Origin: Eupeodes corollae | Lineage: Eukaryota; Arthropoda; Insecta; Diptera; Syrphidae | Length of the DNA stretch: 64,000 nt | NCBI RefSeq assembly: GCF_945859685.1 | Contig: NC_079149.1 | Location: 61,832,991-61,896,990 of the forward strand | Direction of reading: 5' to 3' | In this document: positions 19,910 to 30,899 of the stretch, piece by piece | How positions within the stretch are numbered: the stretch's first letter is position 1 | Layout of the letters: every line of letters begins with the position of its first letter | Notes under the pieces: model-generated | What the model was told of the DNA's origin: nothing | The model's input: the letters and a program-made list of their open reading frames with translations, nothing else | Database searches by the model: none | Program-made: the position numbers and the translations under genes

Positions 19910-22569
19910 ATGGCCACCTACATCTGTAAAATGAATCAATTAAATTCCATCGTTGCCGCCAACCTTCGCCGTAATGGTAATTTAATTTAATCTAATTCTT
20001 TTCACATCTTTTTTAGCTTTCAATTTTTAAAGAATTTCATTTATGTATATAAAAAAATACTTCATATCTTAAATGCAGTTATAAGAAAAGTTCATTTTAA
20101 TTATGTGATCATGAATATGAAATGTACTGAGGGAAAATCTCTCGTCCAAAGTCCAATTCTCCGCAACTCTGTCACTGTCATCACCTATCACTATCTCTAA
20201 GTACTGGAAGTGATTTTCCTTTTGCGGTATTAAGTATTTCTCATTTAACCAGAATTGTAAAGAATTAAATTTATTCGGTGCACTACTGTTGTCTTAACCT
20301 TATAATGAACAGAAGACGGTATACCTAAAGTTTAAAAAGGTTTTAAAAAAACTCATTTTGGGTCAACAGCATTTGTATCAAGTTGTAATTATGCAAGTTT
20401 GTGAATTGCATATCTACTTTCAGTTGTTTATTTCTCTTAAAAAAGACAATCTGTAGTACTACTTTGTTTTAGGCAAATAGACCTCAAACATTTCTCGAGG
20501 AGTCTCAGATTCGTAAAAAGACTGCTGCATCTGACCTAACCTTATTGTGCCTATTCAATGTTATTAGGATCTGATCGGTGATTGCAAAATGAGGGACTAC
20601 CCTGGTTTGATAAATTTAGAATTTAACTAAAAAAAGTGATTTAAAAACGAAAGTTCTGAACTCTGGAGTTAAACTGAATTTGCAATCTTATTAAGATTAA
20701 TTTATGGTCAAAGATTAAGCTCTATTTTCCGATAAAGAGGAATACTTCAAAATGTATAAATCATCTTCTCATTCATTCTCTCACTGTTTGTTGACCTTCC
20801 TTACAACTAATTATATTCTTTTATACAAAAGGTATTCGCAGTTTGTCCACAACAACTCAAAAAAGAACTGCAGCTAGTCCGAGTGGCCAAAATATTGTAT
20901 TGGTCGATGGTGTGCGGTCACCGTTTTTACTTTCTGGCACAACATACTCAAAGTTAATGCCTCATGAACTGGCTCGCCATGCCCTTTTGTAAGTATCTGC
21001 TTTTGAAATAAAACAACACAACGAACTTTATAATTACATTCATAATTTAATTAATAGGAGTCTATTGCGGAAAACAAACATGAGCAAAGAACTTATCGAT
21101 TATGTGATCTACGGTTCAGTTATTCAAGAAGTTAAAACTTCGAATATTGCAAGAGAAGCTGCTCTGGCAGCTGGATTCAGTGATAAAACACCCGCACATA
21201 CTGTGACAATGGCTTGCATCAGTTCAAATGCTGTAGGAATATGCTTTAAAACAGGCTTCTACAATATTTCTAATCTAATTCACACTGTTTTAGGCTATTA
21301 CTACTGGTATGGGACTTATTGCAACTGGGACTTATGATGTTATTGTTGCTGGTGGTGTTGAATTTATGTCGGACGTGCCCATTCGCCATAGCCGAAAAAT
21401 GCGTGGTCTTATGCTTAAAGCGAACAAAGCTAAAACCCCCATGCAAAAGCTTTCACTTCTCGCCTCAATTCGACCAAACTTCCTTATTCCAGAGGTAAGT
21501 TGTATTTTTGTTCTTAAGAAAAGTGGAAAGTATTATTTATGGAATATGTTTATTTTTTTAAATAGCTTCCAGCTGTTGCTGAGTTTTCTTCTGGAGAAAC
21601 TATGGGACACTCAGCTGATCGTCTTGCCGCTGCATTCCAAGTGAGTCGCAAGGAACAAGATGACTATGCTCTTAGATCACATACTTTGGCTAAACAAGCT
21701 GAAGAAAAGGGTTACTTCACCGACATGGTCCCCTTCAAAGGTATGAAATAATATAATTTTGTTAATATTTATTAAATTATTTATTTTTGAATTTAGTATC
21801 TGGTGTTGATAAAACAGTTGACAAGGACAATGGCATTCGTGTCTCAACATCAGAGTCCTTGGCTAAATTGAAGCCAGCTTTTGTAAAGCCACACGGAACA
21901 ATTACCGCAGCAAACGCTTCATTTTTGGTGAAAACAAACCAAGAACCAATAAATTTGCGAAAATTATAACATAATCTTTTTATCATGTTCTATTCAGACC
22001 GATGGATCATCTGCTTGTGTAATCATGACTGAAGAGAAGGCCAAGCAACTTGGACTTAAGCCAAAGGCATATTTGAGAAACTTCTTGTACGTCTCGCAAG
22101 ATCCCGTTGATCAACTTCTTCTCGGACCAGCCTATGCTATTCCAAAACTTCTCAAAAAATCTGGTCTGACTTTGAAGGACATTGACTCATGGGAAATTCA
22201 TGAGGCCTTTGCTGGACAAATTGTTGCCAATCTCAAAGCTCTCGATTCAGATTGGTTCTGCAAAACTTACTTGGGATTGAATGAAAAATACGGAGCTCCA
22301 GATTTGAGTAAATGGAACAACTGGGGTGGTTCTCTTTCTATTGGTCATCCTTTTGCCGCAACAGGAGTTCGTCTTTGCATGCATACTGTAAGTGTTTGAA
22401 TAAATAATATTTTATGTCATATTTCTAAGTAAATAATTTTTGTTGTTTGTATTAGGCAAATCGTTTGGTAAGGGAAGATGGGAAACTTGGCGTTGTAGCT
22501 GCTTGTGCGGCCGGTGGACAGGGTGTTGCTATGCTTCTCGAAAGATATCCTGGTGCAACAGCAGACTGA
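19910..22569 (+). CDS. Mtpbeta: Mitochondrial trifunctional protein subunit beta (3-ketoacyl-CoA thiolase)
   Basis: The thiolase subunit of the mitochondrial trifunctional protein, which cuts 3-ketoacyl-CoA with CoA in the last step of long-chain fatty-acid beta-oxidation. Exons: 19910-19976, 20832-20988, 21058-21232, 21294-21494, 21566-21740, 21797-21927, 21998-22387, 22456-22569. They join in phase to 1410 bases (469 residues), the usual length. Catalytic residues are all present: nucleophile Cys at about 128 (MACISSN), His at about 370 (HEAFAGQI), His at about 419 (SIGHPFAATG) and Cys at about 449 (CAAGGQG). The block GGVEFMSDVPIRHSRKMR is diagnostic for HADHB among thiolases. The first 30 residues are basic and free of acids (NLRRNGIRSLSTTTQKR), as expected of a mitochondrial targeting peptide. 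The start is the first ATG; a second in-frame Met lies seven codons on. Confidence 0.96.
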
Positions 22570-23436
22570 AAATAAGATTTAATTTTATATCTTAATTAGC
22601 AATAACTACTATGAAAGTGCTCTTACGAAATTTATATATATTTTTTTCCTTGTTCTGTTAAAATCACACGAAGAGTTATTATAGATTTTTATATTACCTT
22701 ATCTAAGTTTTGTTTGAATTTTCTAGTCTTTTTTCGTTGTGAAGTTTCAATTCAAGTTGAATGCATACAATTTCTTAAGTTCTTATGCTTATAGAAGCGA
22801 TAGTTATAACACGACTGACGATTTGATTTCCCATAACATGTAACATAGATCATTGATGTTGGTACGACGGAGAAAACTTTGAATACAAAAAGGTTCCCGT
22901 GATTTATTCTATATCGGTTAAGCATTGATATAGAACCCTTAGATCAAAGACTAAAGGGAGTTTAAATTCTTTCGCGATACTAAACAACTCCGAAGAAAAC
23001 TCTCGAACTTATTTACATTATCCCTGTTCGGAAGTAAAATATACAGTTTTATTATTTTGGCGTGGTGCCATCATTATAAGAGTATCTGAAGTTTCTCAGA
23101 TTTTGTTTTTTAATCAGATTCCTTTATTACGTGTTTTACATTAAATGTATGGATGAACTGAAGCACTCTGCGGATGGCTTACAAACAAAACTTGATTGCT
23201 CCTCATACATACATTTTATACAATTTGTGCCAAGAAAGGAGTGATTTCCACCCTTTAACGTTTGGTTTTACAGCAACTATTGCCAACTATCCAAAAATAA
23301 TAATAATAATCAATTCTAAGAATTAAAAATTAAATTTATGATTTCTAAACTTAGCTAAATACTATAAAACCTTTAAGTTTTTTTTTCAAAGCATATTTAA
23401 GCGTGCACCTTGGATCAAATAAAGACAACTTACATA
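22570..23436. other. 3' flank of the thiolase gene
   Basis: AT-rich DNA holding the thiolase 3' untranslated region in its first part. No gene or repeat was recognised apart from a short AAT tract near 23297. Confidence 0.4.
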
Positions 23437-23925
23437 CAGTCCCTGGCCATATTATTAGACGAACTGCAGAATTTTTGTAATTATTAGATTATACGCAATA
23501 TTTTTAACCTCTAAGAATGGATGTATGGGTACATTTTTAAATCGAGCCCCATGCCACACAGCCCGGTCCATAAAAACTTATTTGAGGGAAGAAAACATCC
23601 CATTGGGTTCAGCCCTGATATGAATTCAATTGAAAACGTGTGGGAGCTGATGAAGAGGGAAGTAGCTAAAGATGCGGTCACTTTTTGAAAGAGTAATTCA
23701 CGTGTGGAATCACCACCCACAAATGCAAAAAACAGTCAAATACATGACAGTATGCCGCGTAGAATTAAAGCTCTTATTAAAGCAAAATGCGGTTTAACAA
23801 AATATTTAAAATATTTCTAGGAAGTAGTTTATATTCTGCATACAAAATAATTTAAATGCAAAATAGCTCGAAATCAAGATTTTGCATAAAATCTAAATTG
23901 CGTCTAATAATATGGCCAGGGACTG
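23437..23925 (+). mobile_element. Deletion-derived Tc1-like transposon
   Basis: 489 bases with inverted ends (CAGTCCCTGGCCATATTATT at the left, the same sequence reversed at the right), flanked on both sides by TA, the Tc1/mariner target. Inside, 23550-23810 keeps only the C-terminal part of a DD34D-type transposase in two frames (APCHTARSIKTYLREENIPL, then DMNSIENVWELMKRE, with a stop and frameshifts). It is an internally deleted copy of a longer element. Confidence 0.85.
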
Positions 23926-24359
23926 TATATAGCTTTCTGAAAAGCTGAGTTTCAGTTTTGTTTAGTTTTAAGTCTTTGAAGATTGACATAAGTTATATTT
24001 AAAAAAATAAAGAAGCAAAAAAACAGTCTAAAAAAAATTGATTATTTTATTGATCATTGACTCTTAGTTTTACATCTTTTTCTTCTCCATCGACATTGTT
24101 TTTATATAACATAAGAATGGTTTTAAATTCAATTAGTTATCCAGCTTTATGCGAGTCATAAGTCCCAAGTAGAATTGAATGAGATTGGCAGTTTTTGACT
24201 AACTTAAATAAAATTTTGAACACAATAACTTATTATTAGAGTGAAGAAAGATCTTTACTTTACACTTAAATAAAATTAAAAGAATCAAAACTGATTGTAC
24301 TTTCAAAAGTCTGTGAAACTTGGTGCAATTTTTTTGTTTGAATTAAGATGTTAGCTCCA

Positions 24360-25440
24360 GGTTTTAAAATATTGTTTATTATTATTATTATATATTTATT
24401 AAACAAGTAATAAATTAGGTGCTAATATAAAATTATTGAGCTTCTAGCTGCAAAGGCCTACAGCTCTATACTTAAATTTACACACATACATTTATATAAT
24501 GGTTTCAATTTCTAAAAGAATATCATTGACCTCAATTATATTTGCCAAACTTGGGTATCTCAGCGTTTGGATGTTGTCGTTTCCATTTAGAATTTTCTCA
24601 ATGATTGGCTCAGTTCTGTTGCAGTTTTGGAGCAGGTGTTAGAGGTCAGATTCAGATTGAGCATTGCAGGTAGGACAAATGGGTGGAGGTGGGGGTGGCA
24701 GAGGTATGGCCAAGTCGGAGTCGTATGAAGTTTTTTATTTTCGATTTTTTTGCAGTTTTAGGGTATATAGGTAATGATTTTGTTGGATTCACACCTCCAT
24801 ATTGATGATTGTAAATTCTCCATTCATTTACTTGGGTGCTTATCAACTTTCGTGTAAGGTTCTTCACAAGGTCATTCTTGGTGTAAATATTATAGAGGTA
24901 GGTTGGTGACTTGCTTGCAAGGTTGGCGGCTTTATCGAACCGCGAGCTCATTGAACCGGATACCAATGTTTCCAGGGGTCCACATTAGTTTTATGTGCTG
25001 GTTTGAATTTACTAATAAGGAGCGGATGTTGTTGATGAGATTTGTGGAGTTGTTGTTGGTATTTTCAACAGCTTTGATCGTAGAGAGACTGTCTGTACAA
25101 ATAACTTGCTTATTTCCTTCTTTTAAAGTATCTTGAATAGCAGTAAAAATGGCAAAGGCTTCATCAGTTAAAATGGATGCGACTAGTGGAAGTAATCCAA
25201 ATAGAATCTTGCTACCGTCTTCATTTGTGATTGCAAACGTTGTAGTCTCTGAGGTTTTGGACCCATCAGTAAAAGTAAATTTCCAGTTTTTGGACTTGAG
25301 CTCAGATGAAATCCTTAGAAAAATCTTGCGATATATCTCAACGTTTGTATGGGTTTTCCATTGAGATGCGAGTTTCATTATGAAGGAGTTGGAGTTGATG
25401 GGCCAAGAAGGTTTAATCTAATTGTTCAAATTAAATTAAA
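24360..25440 (-). mobile_element. I-type LINE 3' end with RNase H domain
   Basis: The minus strand carries the end of a non-LTR polyprotein. The RNase H domain lies at 24932-25378 (FTFTDGSKTSETTTFAI, VICTDSLSTIKAV, LMWTPGNIGIRFNELA), where the usual GH of the last motif has become GN. A downstream helical tail (24652-24966) ends in a cysteine segment near 24500-24665 (CPTCNAQSESDL, then LLQNCNRTEPIIEKIL). A TAA-type tandem tract at about 24375-24400 in element orientation is the kind of tail used by I elements. Frames are shifted once near 24940. Confidence 0.8.
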
Positions 25441-25449
25441 ACTGGGCAC

Positions 25450-25638
25450 TAAACTGATTATATTCTATTTATAACTGAAGAACTTATTTCTTTCAAAATA
25501 CAAACAGCCCCAATTTATCGTTTAAAACCACCACCACTAGGAAGATTTAAAGTTGCAGATGAAAAATGTGTTGATCTTATTCCTGGTGTTAAATTGAGGG
25601 ACTGGAAATTATACACAACTCAGTCGACAAATTTTTAA
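25450..25638 (+). other. Exon-like open stretch, unidentified
   Basis: A plus-strand frame without ATG reads APIYRLKPPPLGRFKVADEK, then CVDLIPGVKLRDWKLYTTQS and a stop at about 25636. A possible acceptor (caaacag) precedes it. Its composition is protein-like rather than AT noise, but no gene was recognised. It may be a terminal exon, a gene relic or chance. Confidence 0.3.
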
Positions 25639-25683
25639 GAACTTGAAATTAATGTTATTTGTCTTCAAAATGACTTAGTAATA

Positions 25684-27162
25684 CAGTTGTGTTCAAAAAA
25701 ATAGGAGTGCCTGTTCTTTTTAGATTAAATCGTGACTCAAAAGTTGTATAATTTTTTTAAATGTATTTTTTCTTTTGTACAAAATAGATAATCTAGTCTT
25801 TTATTATTATGCTTAAAGACTACTTTGTTTTAAACAAATAAGGTAGTAAAAACATGAACTTTATCAAAATAAAGCCAAAACGAATTGTTCAAAATAATAG
25901 GAGTAAACAAAATAAAGTATAAAAAACTAAAAAAAAAATATTCAATATTAAGATTTTTTTGTCAGTATTTTGTGGAAAATCCTTTTTTTTTTTTTTTATA
26001 ATTGCTGCACATCTGCGTGGCATAGAGTTCACAGGGGCCTCACAACGCTCAACTGGAATTTGGTTCCATATTTCCTCGACTGCGTCCCACAACTGCCTCG
26101 AATTCGTCGTCTTCGTCGAGAAACACCCTTTTTAACATCTGCCCATAAATTTTCTATAAGATTTAGGTCAGCCGACTGAGCTGGCCAGTCCATGACCTCA
26201 ACCCCATTGACCCGAAACCATTCCTTGGCAGACTTATTGGTGTGTTTCGGTTCATTGTCTTGTTAAAATACCCATTTAACCGGCATATTCCAACTCGCAT
26301 AAGGCAGCATCACACTGGACATTATATCCACATAAACGCGCTGGTCCATCCTGCCAATGATTTGATATATGGGGCCAACACCAGCATATGAGAAACTGCC
26401 CCATGCCATCACTTTAGAACCTCCATGCTTTACCGTTTTAATGGTGTACCGAGGCTTAACCTCGGAATTTTCTGGACGTCGGACGTATTGCCTAGAGCGA
26501 GTTCCAACGAATAAAACAATTTTGGTCTCGTCAGTCCACAAAATGTTTCGCCATTTCTCTGCAGGCCAATTAGCATGGCTTCTTGCAAATTTCAAACGAG
26601 CGGCTACATGTTTTTTTGTAAGCATCGGCACTTTTCGTGGACTGCGAGTTGAAAGATTGTGTTCCAACAATCGCCTTCCTATTGTTACACTACTTACTGC
26701 CAGTCCTAGATCTTCCTGGATCATCTTAGAAGACGCAAAAGGATCCTTTTCGCTGTAGCGAACAATACGACGAACGTCATTTTCACTCGTTTCTCGTTTC
26801 CGTCCCCGGGTTTCGACTTTTTTTCATATTTTACAGCAATGGCGATCATTTGGTCAGAGCACCCCAACATCAACTTCATATCCTTATACGTTTTTACTTC
26901 ATTTCGCAACTTTTTTATGATTTCCCGTTTTTGTCGGTGCAGTGCTTTCCTCGGCCCACTAAATAACGAAACTTGTTTAGATATTCCAACTATTTAATAT
27001 TCCTATTTTAATTTAGTTATACTTACTGTTCATTGTTTTCTCATCTTTAATGTCCCGTTATACTTACCGGTAGAGAAATGGGCTGATTACAAGTATACAC
27101 ATGGTAAAAAAAACACTTGAGCAAATTTTGTAAAATCACTCCTATTATTTTGAACACAGCTG
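25684..27162 (-). mobile_element. Tc1-like transposon, near full length, broken transposase
   Basis: 1479 bases flanked by TA on both sides, with ends CAGTTGTGTTCAAAAAAATA (left) and CAGCTGTGTTCAAAATAATA (right, reversed). A second copy of the end motif lies inside the left arm near 25885, hinting at the doubled (IR/DR) arms of some Tc1 elements. The minus-strand transposase is in three pieces: 26721-26909 (DNA-binding part), 26263-26724 (SPRKVPMLTKKHVAARLKFA, catalytic ILWTDETKIV) and 25889-26240 (QDNEPKHTN, then DLNLIENLW). The three catalytic Asp positions are readable, but frameshifts and a stop before QDN inactivate it. Confidence 0.92.
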
Positions 27163-27479
27163 TAAATATTCATAGAAATTTTCAAATGTATTTTTGTACA
27201 TAATCCATTCGGTTAGGAAGTTCCATAATATTAGGTTTATCATTTAAATTGATTCACAGCAATTGAACGTTTTTGTGTACATTTCAAATTACATTATTTT
27301 TACTTTGATGTTCGTAAATTGTTTAAGCTTAATTGATAGATAATTTGTAATCACCTTATGTGGAGCAAAATCTTTATTTTTAATGATGAACAATCGACTA
27401 TCGCCTTGCGCGATCCAACCTCATAACTACAAGCTAAATTAATAAAGCCGTTTTGCTTTTCGATTTCATCCTATCGGGT

Positions 27480-27800
27480 ATTCGACAAGTTTTCTGTGAA
27501 CCACAGTTCTATGTCCAAATTTCTTTCTCCAAATGTTCAATGAGATTGAGGTGGTCTACTATTATAAAGCAACCATTCCTCCAGAACTAACGATGTATAT
27601 TTAGGATCGTCATCTTGTTGAAAGTGAAATGTTGCTGATAAGTTTAGTATTTCTTTTTGGAATATCCACAAATTTTCATTTGACCATAATTGTTCCAATG
27701 AATTCAAAGGTTCCCGTTCTACTTGCATCCATAGACCCAAGTTATTTGGCATTACCTCCTATGTTTACCAAATTCTTCTTTTTCTTGAATTGTTTATTGG
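27480..27800 (-). mobile_element. Tc1-like transposase fragment
   Basis: The minus strand at 27537-27752 reads MPNNLGLWMQVEREPLNSLE and later FHFQQDDDPKYTSLVLEEWL, the segment around the second catalytic Asp of a Tc1-like transposase. A frameshifted DLIEHLEKEIW continues to about 27485. No terminal repeats were found. The family differs from its neighbour at 25684-27162. Confidence 0.65.
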
Positions 27801-28244
27801 GCTTTCTGTAAGCAATTTGCCTCCCTCCAGATTAAAATAAATTAATTTAAATATAATAAAAAAGAATTAAAAGGAAATATGTAAGTCGCATCTTATATTT
27901 TACCAGTATGGAATTTTGAGAGTAACTAAACTATGCTTCTTTAAGAAGCGAAAGAACTTTTAGAATTCTTTAAATTATTCTTATCTCCAAATATTGACCA
28001 CAGAATAAGAACACACAATTTTATTCCCTTTATAGTAAGTGTTGAAATATAGGAACTTTTTTTACTCTAAAAATGTCTTGAACTAATAAAACTGAATTCC
28101 AAAAATCCGAAACAAAGCTATTCAAAAAAAAACTCAATAAATGCAGTTAAATGATTCTTGATAATTTTTATTTGTATTGAGAATGAAGAAAATATCTCTC
28201 AGATATAATAATATATAATATATGTATAAATAATAACATTATTC

Positions 28245-28385
28245 ATGAATTGAATTCTTAATGTTCTTGCTTCGGCTTCGTCTTCGTCTTCGGTCATCAT
28301 GTTTGTCCAATTTTTTGAATCCAACATCATCCCGTATTCTCTCAACTTCATTAAATTTCTTTGTTTTTATTCGCGATTTCTTAAT
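28245..28385 (-). other. Basic exon-like stretch just downstream of Zn72D
   Basis: On the minus strand, after an in-frame stop, about 46 codons read KTKKFNEVERIRDDVGFKKL, then DKHDDRRRRRSRSKN and a stop. It has no ATG and follows an AG (ttag or ttaag), so it could be read only as a spliced terminal exon. It lies in the probable 3' untranslated region of Zn72D. I cannot assign it to a gene. Part of its look comes from a CTTCGG/CTTCGT repeat. Confidence 0.3.
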
Positions 28386-28392
28386 CTAACTA

Positions 28393-30675
28393 TCAATCTG
28401 ATGTTGTCTTGAGCAATTTACCATCGGTTTCACCTTCATTGTCGCCATCGTCACACGCACGCTTCCTGTTTAGAAGCCAGAATTTCCACTTCAATTTGGA
28501 CGTTGACATTTGTTCCATACCTAGGATCTTGTATATTTGTTTGAATGCAATGTAACGCAGAAACATTTGGCCACAGTGCGTAATATCTTCGCGCTGTTGC
28601 GGAGTTAGGTTTCTAATAACATCTCGACGTTCTTTTTCGCAGGGGTCAATTAGACCCGGACCATTGATAAGGAGACCCGTAGAAACGGCTTCCATTATGC
28701 GTCGCAGACCGTCCGATGGTCCGAGCGGGAATCTAGCTGAGGAAATCACCTTCTCGACCAGCAACTCTATGGCCCACTGGGACATAGCCTGCCAAACGGG
28801 GAAACGCTGGCGGATGTCGCGCATCACTCGAATAACTAAAACACAAGAAGGCAGAGTAGCCGCCTTAGCCTGGAACCACTTGGAGTGGCGTAATTCCGCA
28901 AGGGCCTGCAGAGCCGCCTCCCGAGGAAAGCCTTCATCTTCGTCGTCAGTTTCTTGTTTTACAATACCACTGCGACATACATCTTCTTCACGGAAAAGTG
29001 GCGTCGTTAAGGAAATATTTACCGTCATAGTTCCATCTGTGACTGAGATAGAGCCATCGTCAATGCCCACCGAAACCAGGTACGTCTTGTTGCCAGTGGA
29101 AAGTAATTTCAGCTGAATGGTCAGTTCGGAGGCCACACGCTCTAGAAGCGCCAGCTTCGGCTTCTCGGCACACAGAACCACTAGTTGAACGGAATTGTCG
29201 CCTTGCAGGAGGAGACCCTTGGCCAAAGCGCCAACACGCATAACTCCTTGGAGGACACGTACCTTTCCGTTGTCGCCTGCCTGTTGGAATGAAACTTTTG
29301 CCATACCATTGTTAGACTCACCTTCGTTACCAGCGTCTGTTGCTTGATCGTTATTTGGTGAATCGCCGAACCCAGCTAAGATATCTGAGACCTGGCGCAG
29401 AACTCGCTCAGTGTTCGACACAATCTCGTGGATGTTATGGAGACTCTTCTCTTTTGGATAGATTTCAGAGTGGCGTGCAATTGTGTAGAAATCATTTATG
29501 CCCTCGGGGCGAACATTCGGAACGATGCCTGCAAATCCTCCCCAGCCCATGAAGGGTGGTCCACCTCCACGCGCGTTCATTGCACGTGGAGGCATTCCGG
29601 GGGCTGGTCCACCCACCATGTCAAAGTCGTTAAATCCACGGCGTGGTGGCCAGCCACCACCTAAGTCCATGGGATTTCTTCTCATGTTCCATAAATCATT
29701 CTGCAGAAGAGCCAAGCGCTTCTGTCGGGCAGTTGGCTTCAGATCTACAACCAAATCGGGCTTTACCTTACGTTTGTATTGCAGTCGATGACGCCGGCCC
29801 TTCATGTGCATTTCCTTTGCGTTCGGGTCGCTAAATTTACAATCGCATAGCTTACAATTAAACATTGACACCTTGCCGTCCTCTTTAATCTCCTCAATGT
29901 ACTCAGCGCCCACTGGTTTCACCTCAGGAGCATCGTCATCTTCCTTAACGGCTGCGGGCGCAGCGCCAGCTGTTCCAGCAGCACCTCCCTCGGCAGCTGT
30001 TTCACCAGTGGATTTCTTTGCGTCACTTTTGGCGAATTTCGAAGGATCTTCTTCGGGAATGGGCTTACCAAGCTTTGTATGAAGCTTTACTACTTTCTGG
30101 TGCTTTGATCCGCGAACGTGAGCAGCATAGGCATCCTTGTCAGTGCAAATGACATCGCATAACTCGCAATGATATTTGTTGGGACCGGTGGCCGGTTGAC
30201 TGCCAGCGGGAGCATTCAGACCGGCTTCGCGCTTCTTGTGTTTTTTTGACTCTAAATGCTCAGTGTAAGCACGGGGACAGGAGCAAGAAATCTTGCAAAT
30301 CTCACAATAATGTACTTGTTTGGGTCGAGGTGGCTGCATCTTTTGTCGTTCTCTGTGGTGGTGGGGATGATGGTTGTTAGGACGAGCGATCTGTGGTAAA
30401 TTTCGAGTAGGTGGAGCAGAATAGTGGACTTTTGTTTGTTGTGGAGCGCCGGCGGCGTCATAAGGATTGTTAAAAGGTTGCATAGGACGGCCATATCCAT
30501 AACCAGAATACGGTGGTGGCGGTGGATTTGTTGCATGGTAAGGAGCCGTCGGATAAGCTGCGGCGGCGTACGGAAATGGTGGAGCGGCACCGGGATTGAC
30601 CGAAGCCGCTGCGGCTGGGGTGCTGTACTGAGTTCCATCACCATAGGGGAAACCGGAATAACTATTTGCCGCCAT
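28393..30675 (-). CDS. Zn72D: ZFR/Zn72D-type zinc-finger RNA-binding protein
   Basis: A nuclear double-stranded-RNA-binding protein related to human ZFR and fly Zn72D, which act in splicing and RNA editing control. One uninterrupted frame of 760 codons. Residues 1-110 are rich in Ala, Pro, Tyr and His. Three U1-type C2H2 fingers follow at about 124-146 (YCEICKISC ... HLESKKHKK), 170-192 (CELCDVICTD ... HVRGSKH) and 274-296 (CKLCDCKFSD ... HMKGRRH). The DZF domain spans about 400-720 (VMRVGALAKGLLLQGDNSVQ, INGPGLIDPCEKE, YIAFKQIYKILGME). The tail is basic then acidic (NRKRACDDGDNEGE) and aligns with the end of human ZFR, so the C-terminus looks complete. A possible splice acceptor (ttctaaaaatctag) lies 32 bases before the ATG. 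A decayed partial copy lies at 32180-32368. Confidence 0.93.
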   Translation of the reverse strand: MAANSYSGFPYGDGTQYSTPAAAASVNPGAAPPFPYAAAAYPTAPYHATNPPPPPYSGYGYGRPMQPFNNPYDAAGAPQQTKVHYSAPPTRNLPQIARPNNHHPHHHRERQKMQPPRPKQVHYCEICKISCSCPRAYTEHLESKKHKKREAGLNAPAGSQPATGPNKYHCELCDVICTDKDAYAAHVRGSKHQKVVKLHTKLGKPIPEEDPSKFAKSDAKKSTGETAAEGGAAGTAGAAPAAVKEDDDAPEVKPVGAEYIEEIKEDGKVSMFNCKLCDCKFSDPNAKEMHMKGRRHRLQYKRKVKPDLVVDLKPTARQKRLALLQNDLWNMRRNPMDLGGGWPPRRGFNDFDMVGGPAPGMPPRAMNARGGGPPFMGWGGFAGIVPNVRPEGINDFYTIARHSEIYPKEKSLHNIHEIVSNTERVLRQVSDILAGFGDSPNNDQATDAGNEGESNNGMAKVSFQQAGDNGKVRVLQGVMRVGALAKGLLLQGDNSVQLVVLCAEKPKLALLERVASELTIQLKLLSTGNKTYLVSVGIDDGSISVTDGTMTVNISLTTPLFREEDVCRSGIVKQETDDEDEGFPREAALQALAELRHSKWFQAKAATLPSCVLVIRVMRDIRQRFPVWQAMSQWAIELLVEKVISSARFPLGPSDGLRRIMEAVSTGLLINGPGLIDPCEKERRDVIRNLTPQQREDITHCGQMFLRYIAFKQIYKILGMEQMSTSKLKWKFWLLNRKRACDDGDNEGETDGKLLKTTSD

Positions 30676-30819
30676 TTGGAGGTGAACTTGGTGGGAATGG
30701 TTTGCAGCTAGATTTTTAGAAAAATAACTGGGTTTTCAAGGTTTTATTTTTCGCGGATTTATAATTTTTATTTGTTTGAGGTTGCCGAGGGTCGGTTTTT
30801 TTCATTAAAATTACTGAAT

Positions 30820-30876
30820 TTAGACTTTTTTGACGTAGCGTGTGCGCCAGACCGCAATGCTACCAACCACGACCAT
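30820..30876 (-). other. Short exon-like frame or 5' region upstream of Zn72D
   Basis: On the minus strand a good acceptor (ttatttttttcacag) is followed at once by ATG and 18 codons (MVVVGSIAVWRTRYVKKV) and a stop. It is GC-richer than its surroundings. It could be a tiny terminal exon of an unseen gene, or part of the Zn72D promoter or leader, 145-200 bases upstream of that start codon. No identity assigned. Confidence 0.3.
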
Positions 30877-30899
30877 CTGTGAAAAAAATAACAATCTAG

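Noticed and set aside
21233..21293. Continuous open frame across thiolase 21065-21337
   Set aside because: The conserved ACISSNAAITTGMG sequence requires removal of 21233-21293 as an intron.
21787..21969. Longer reading of thiolase exon 6 through 21969
   Set aside because: A donor at 21928 and acceptor at 21997 restore the conserved FLTDGSSA junction; reading on adds intron sequence.
28664..30711. Plus-strand open frames opposite Zn72D
   Set aside because: Shadows of the minus-strand gene caused by its base composition.
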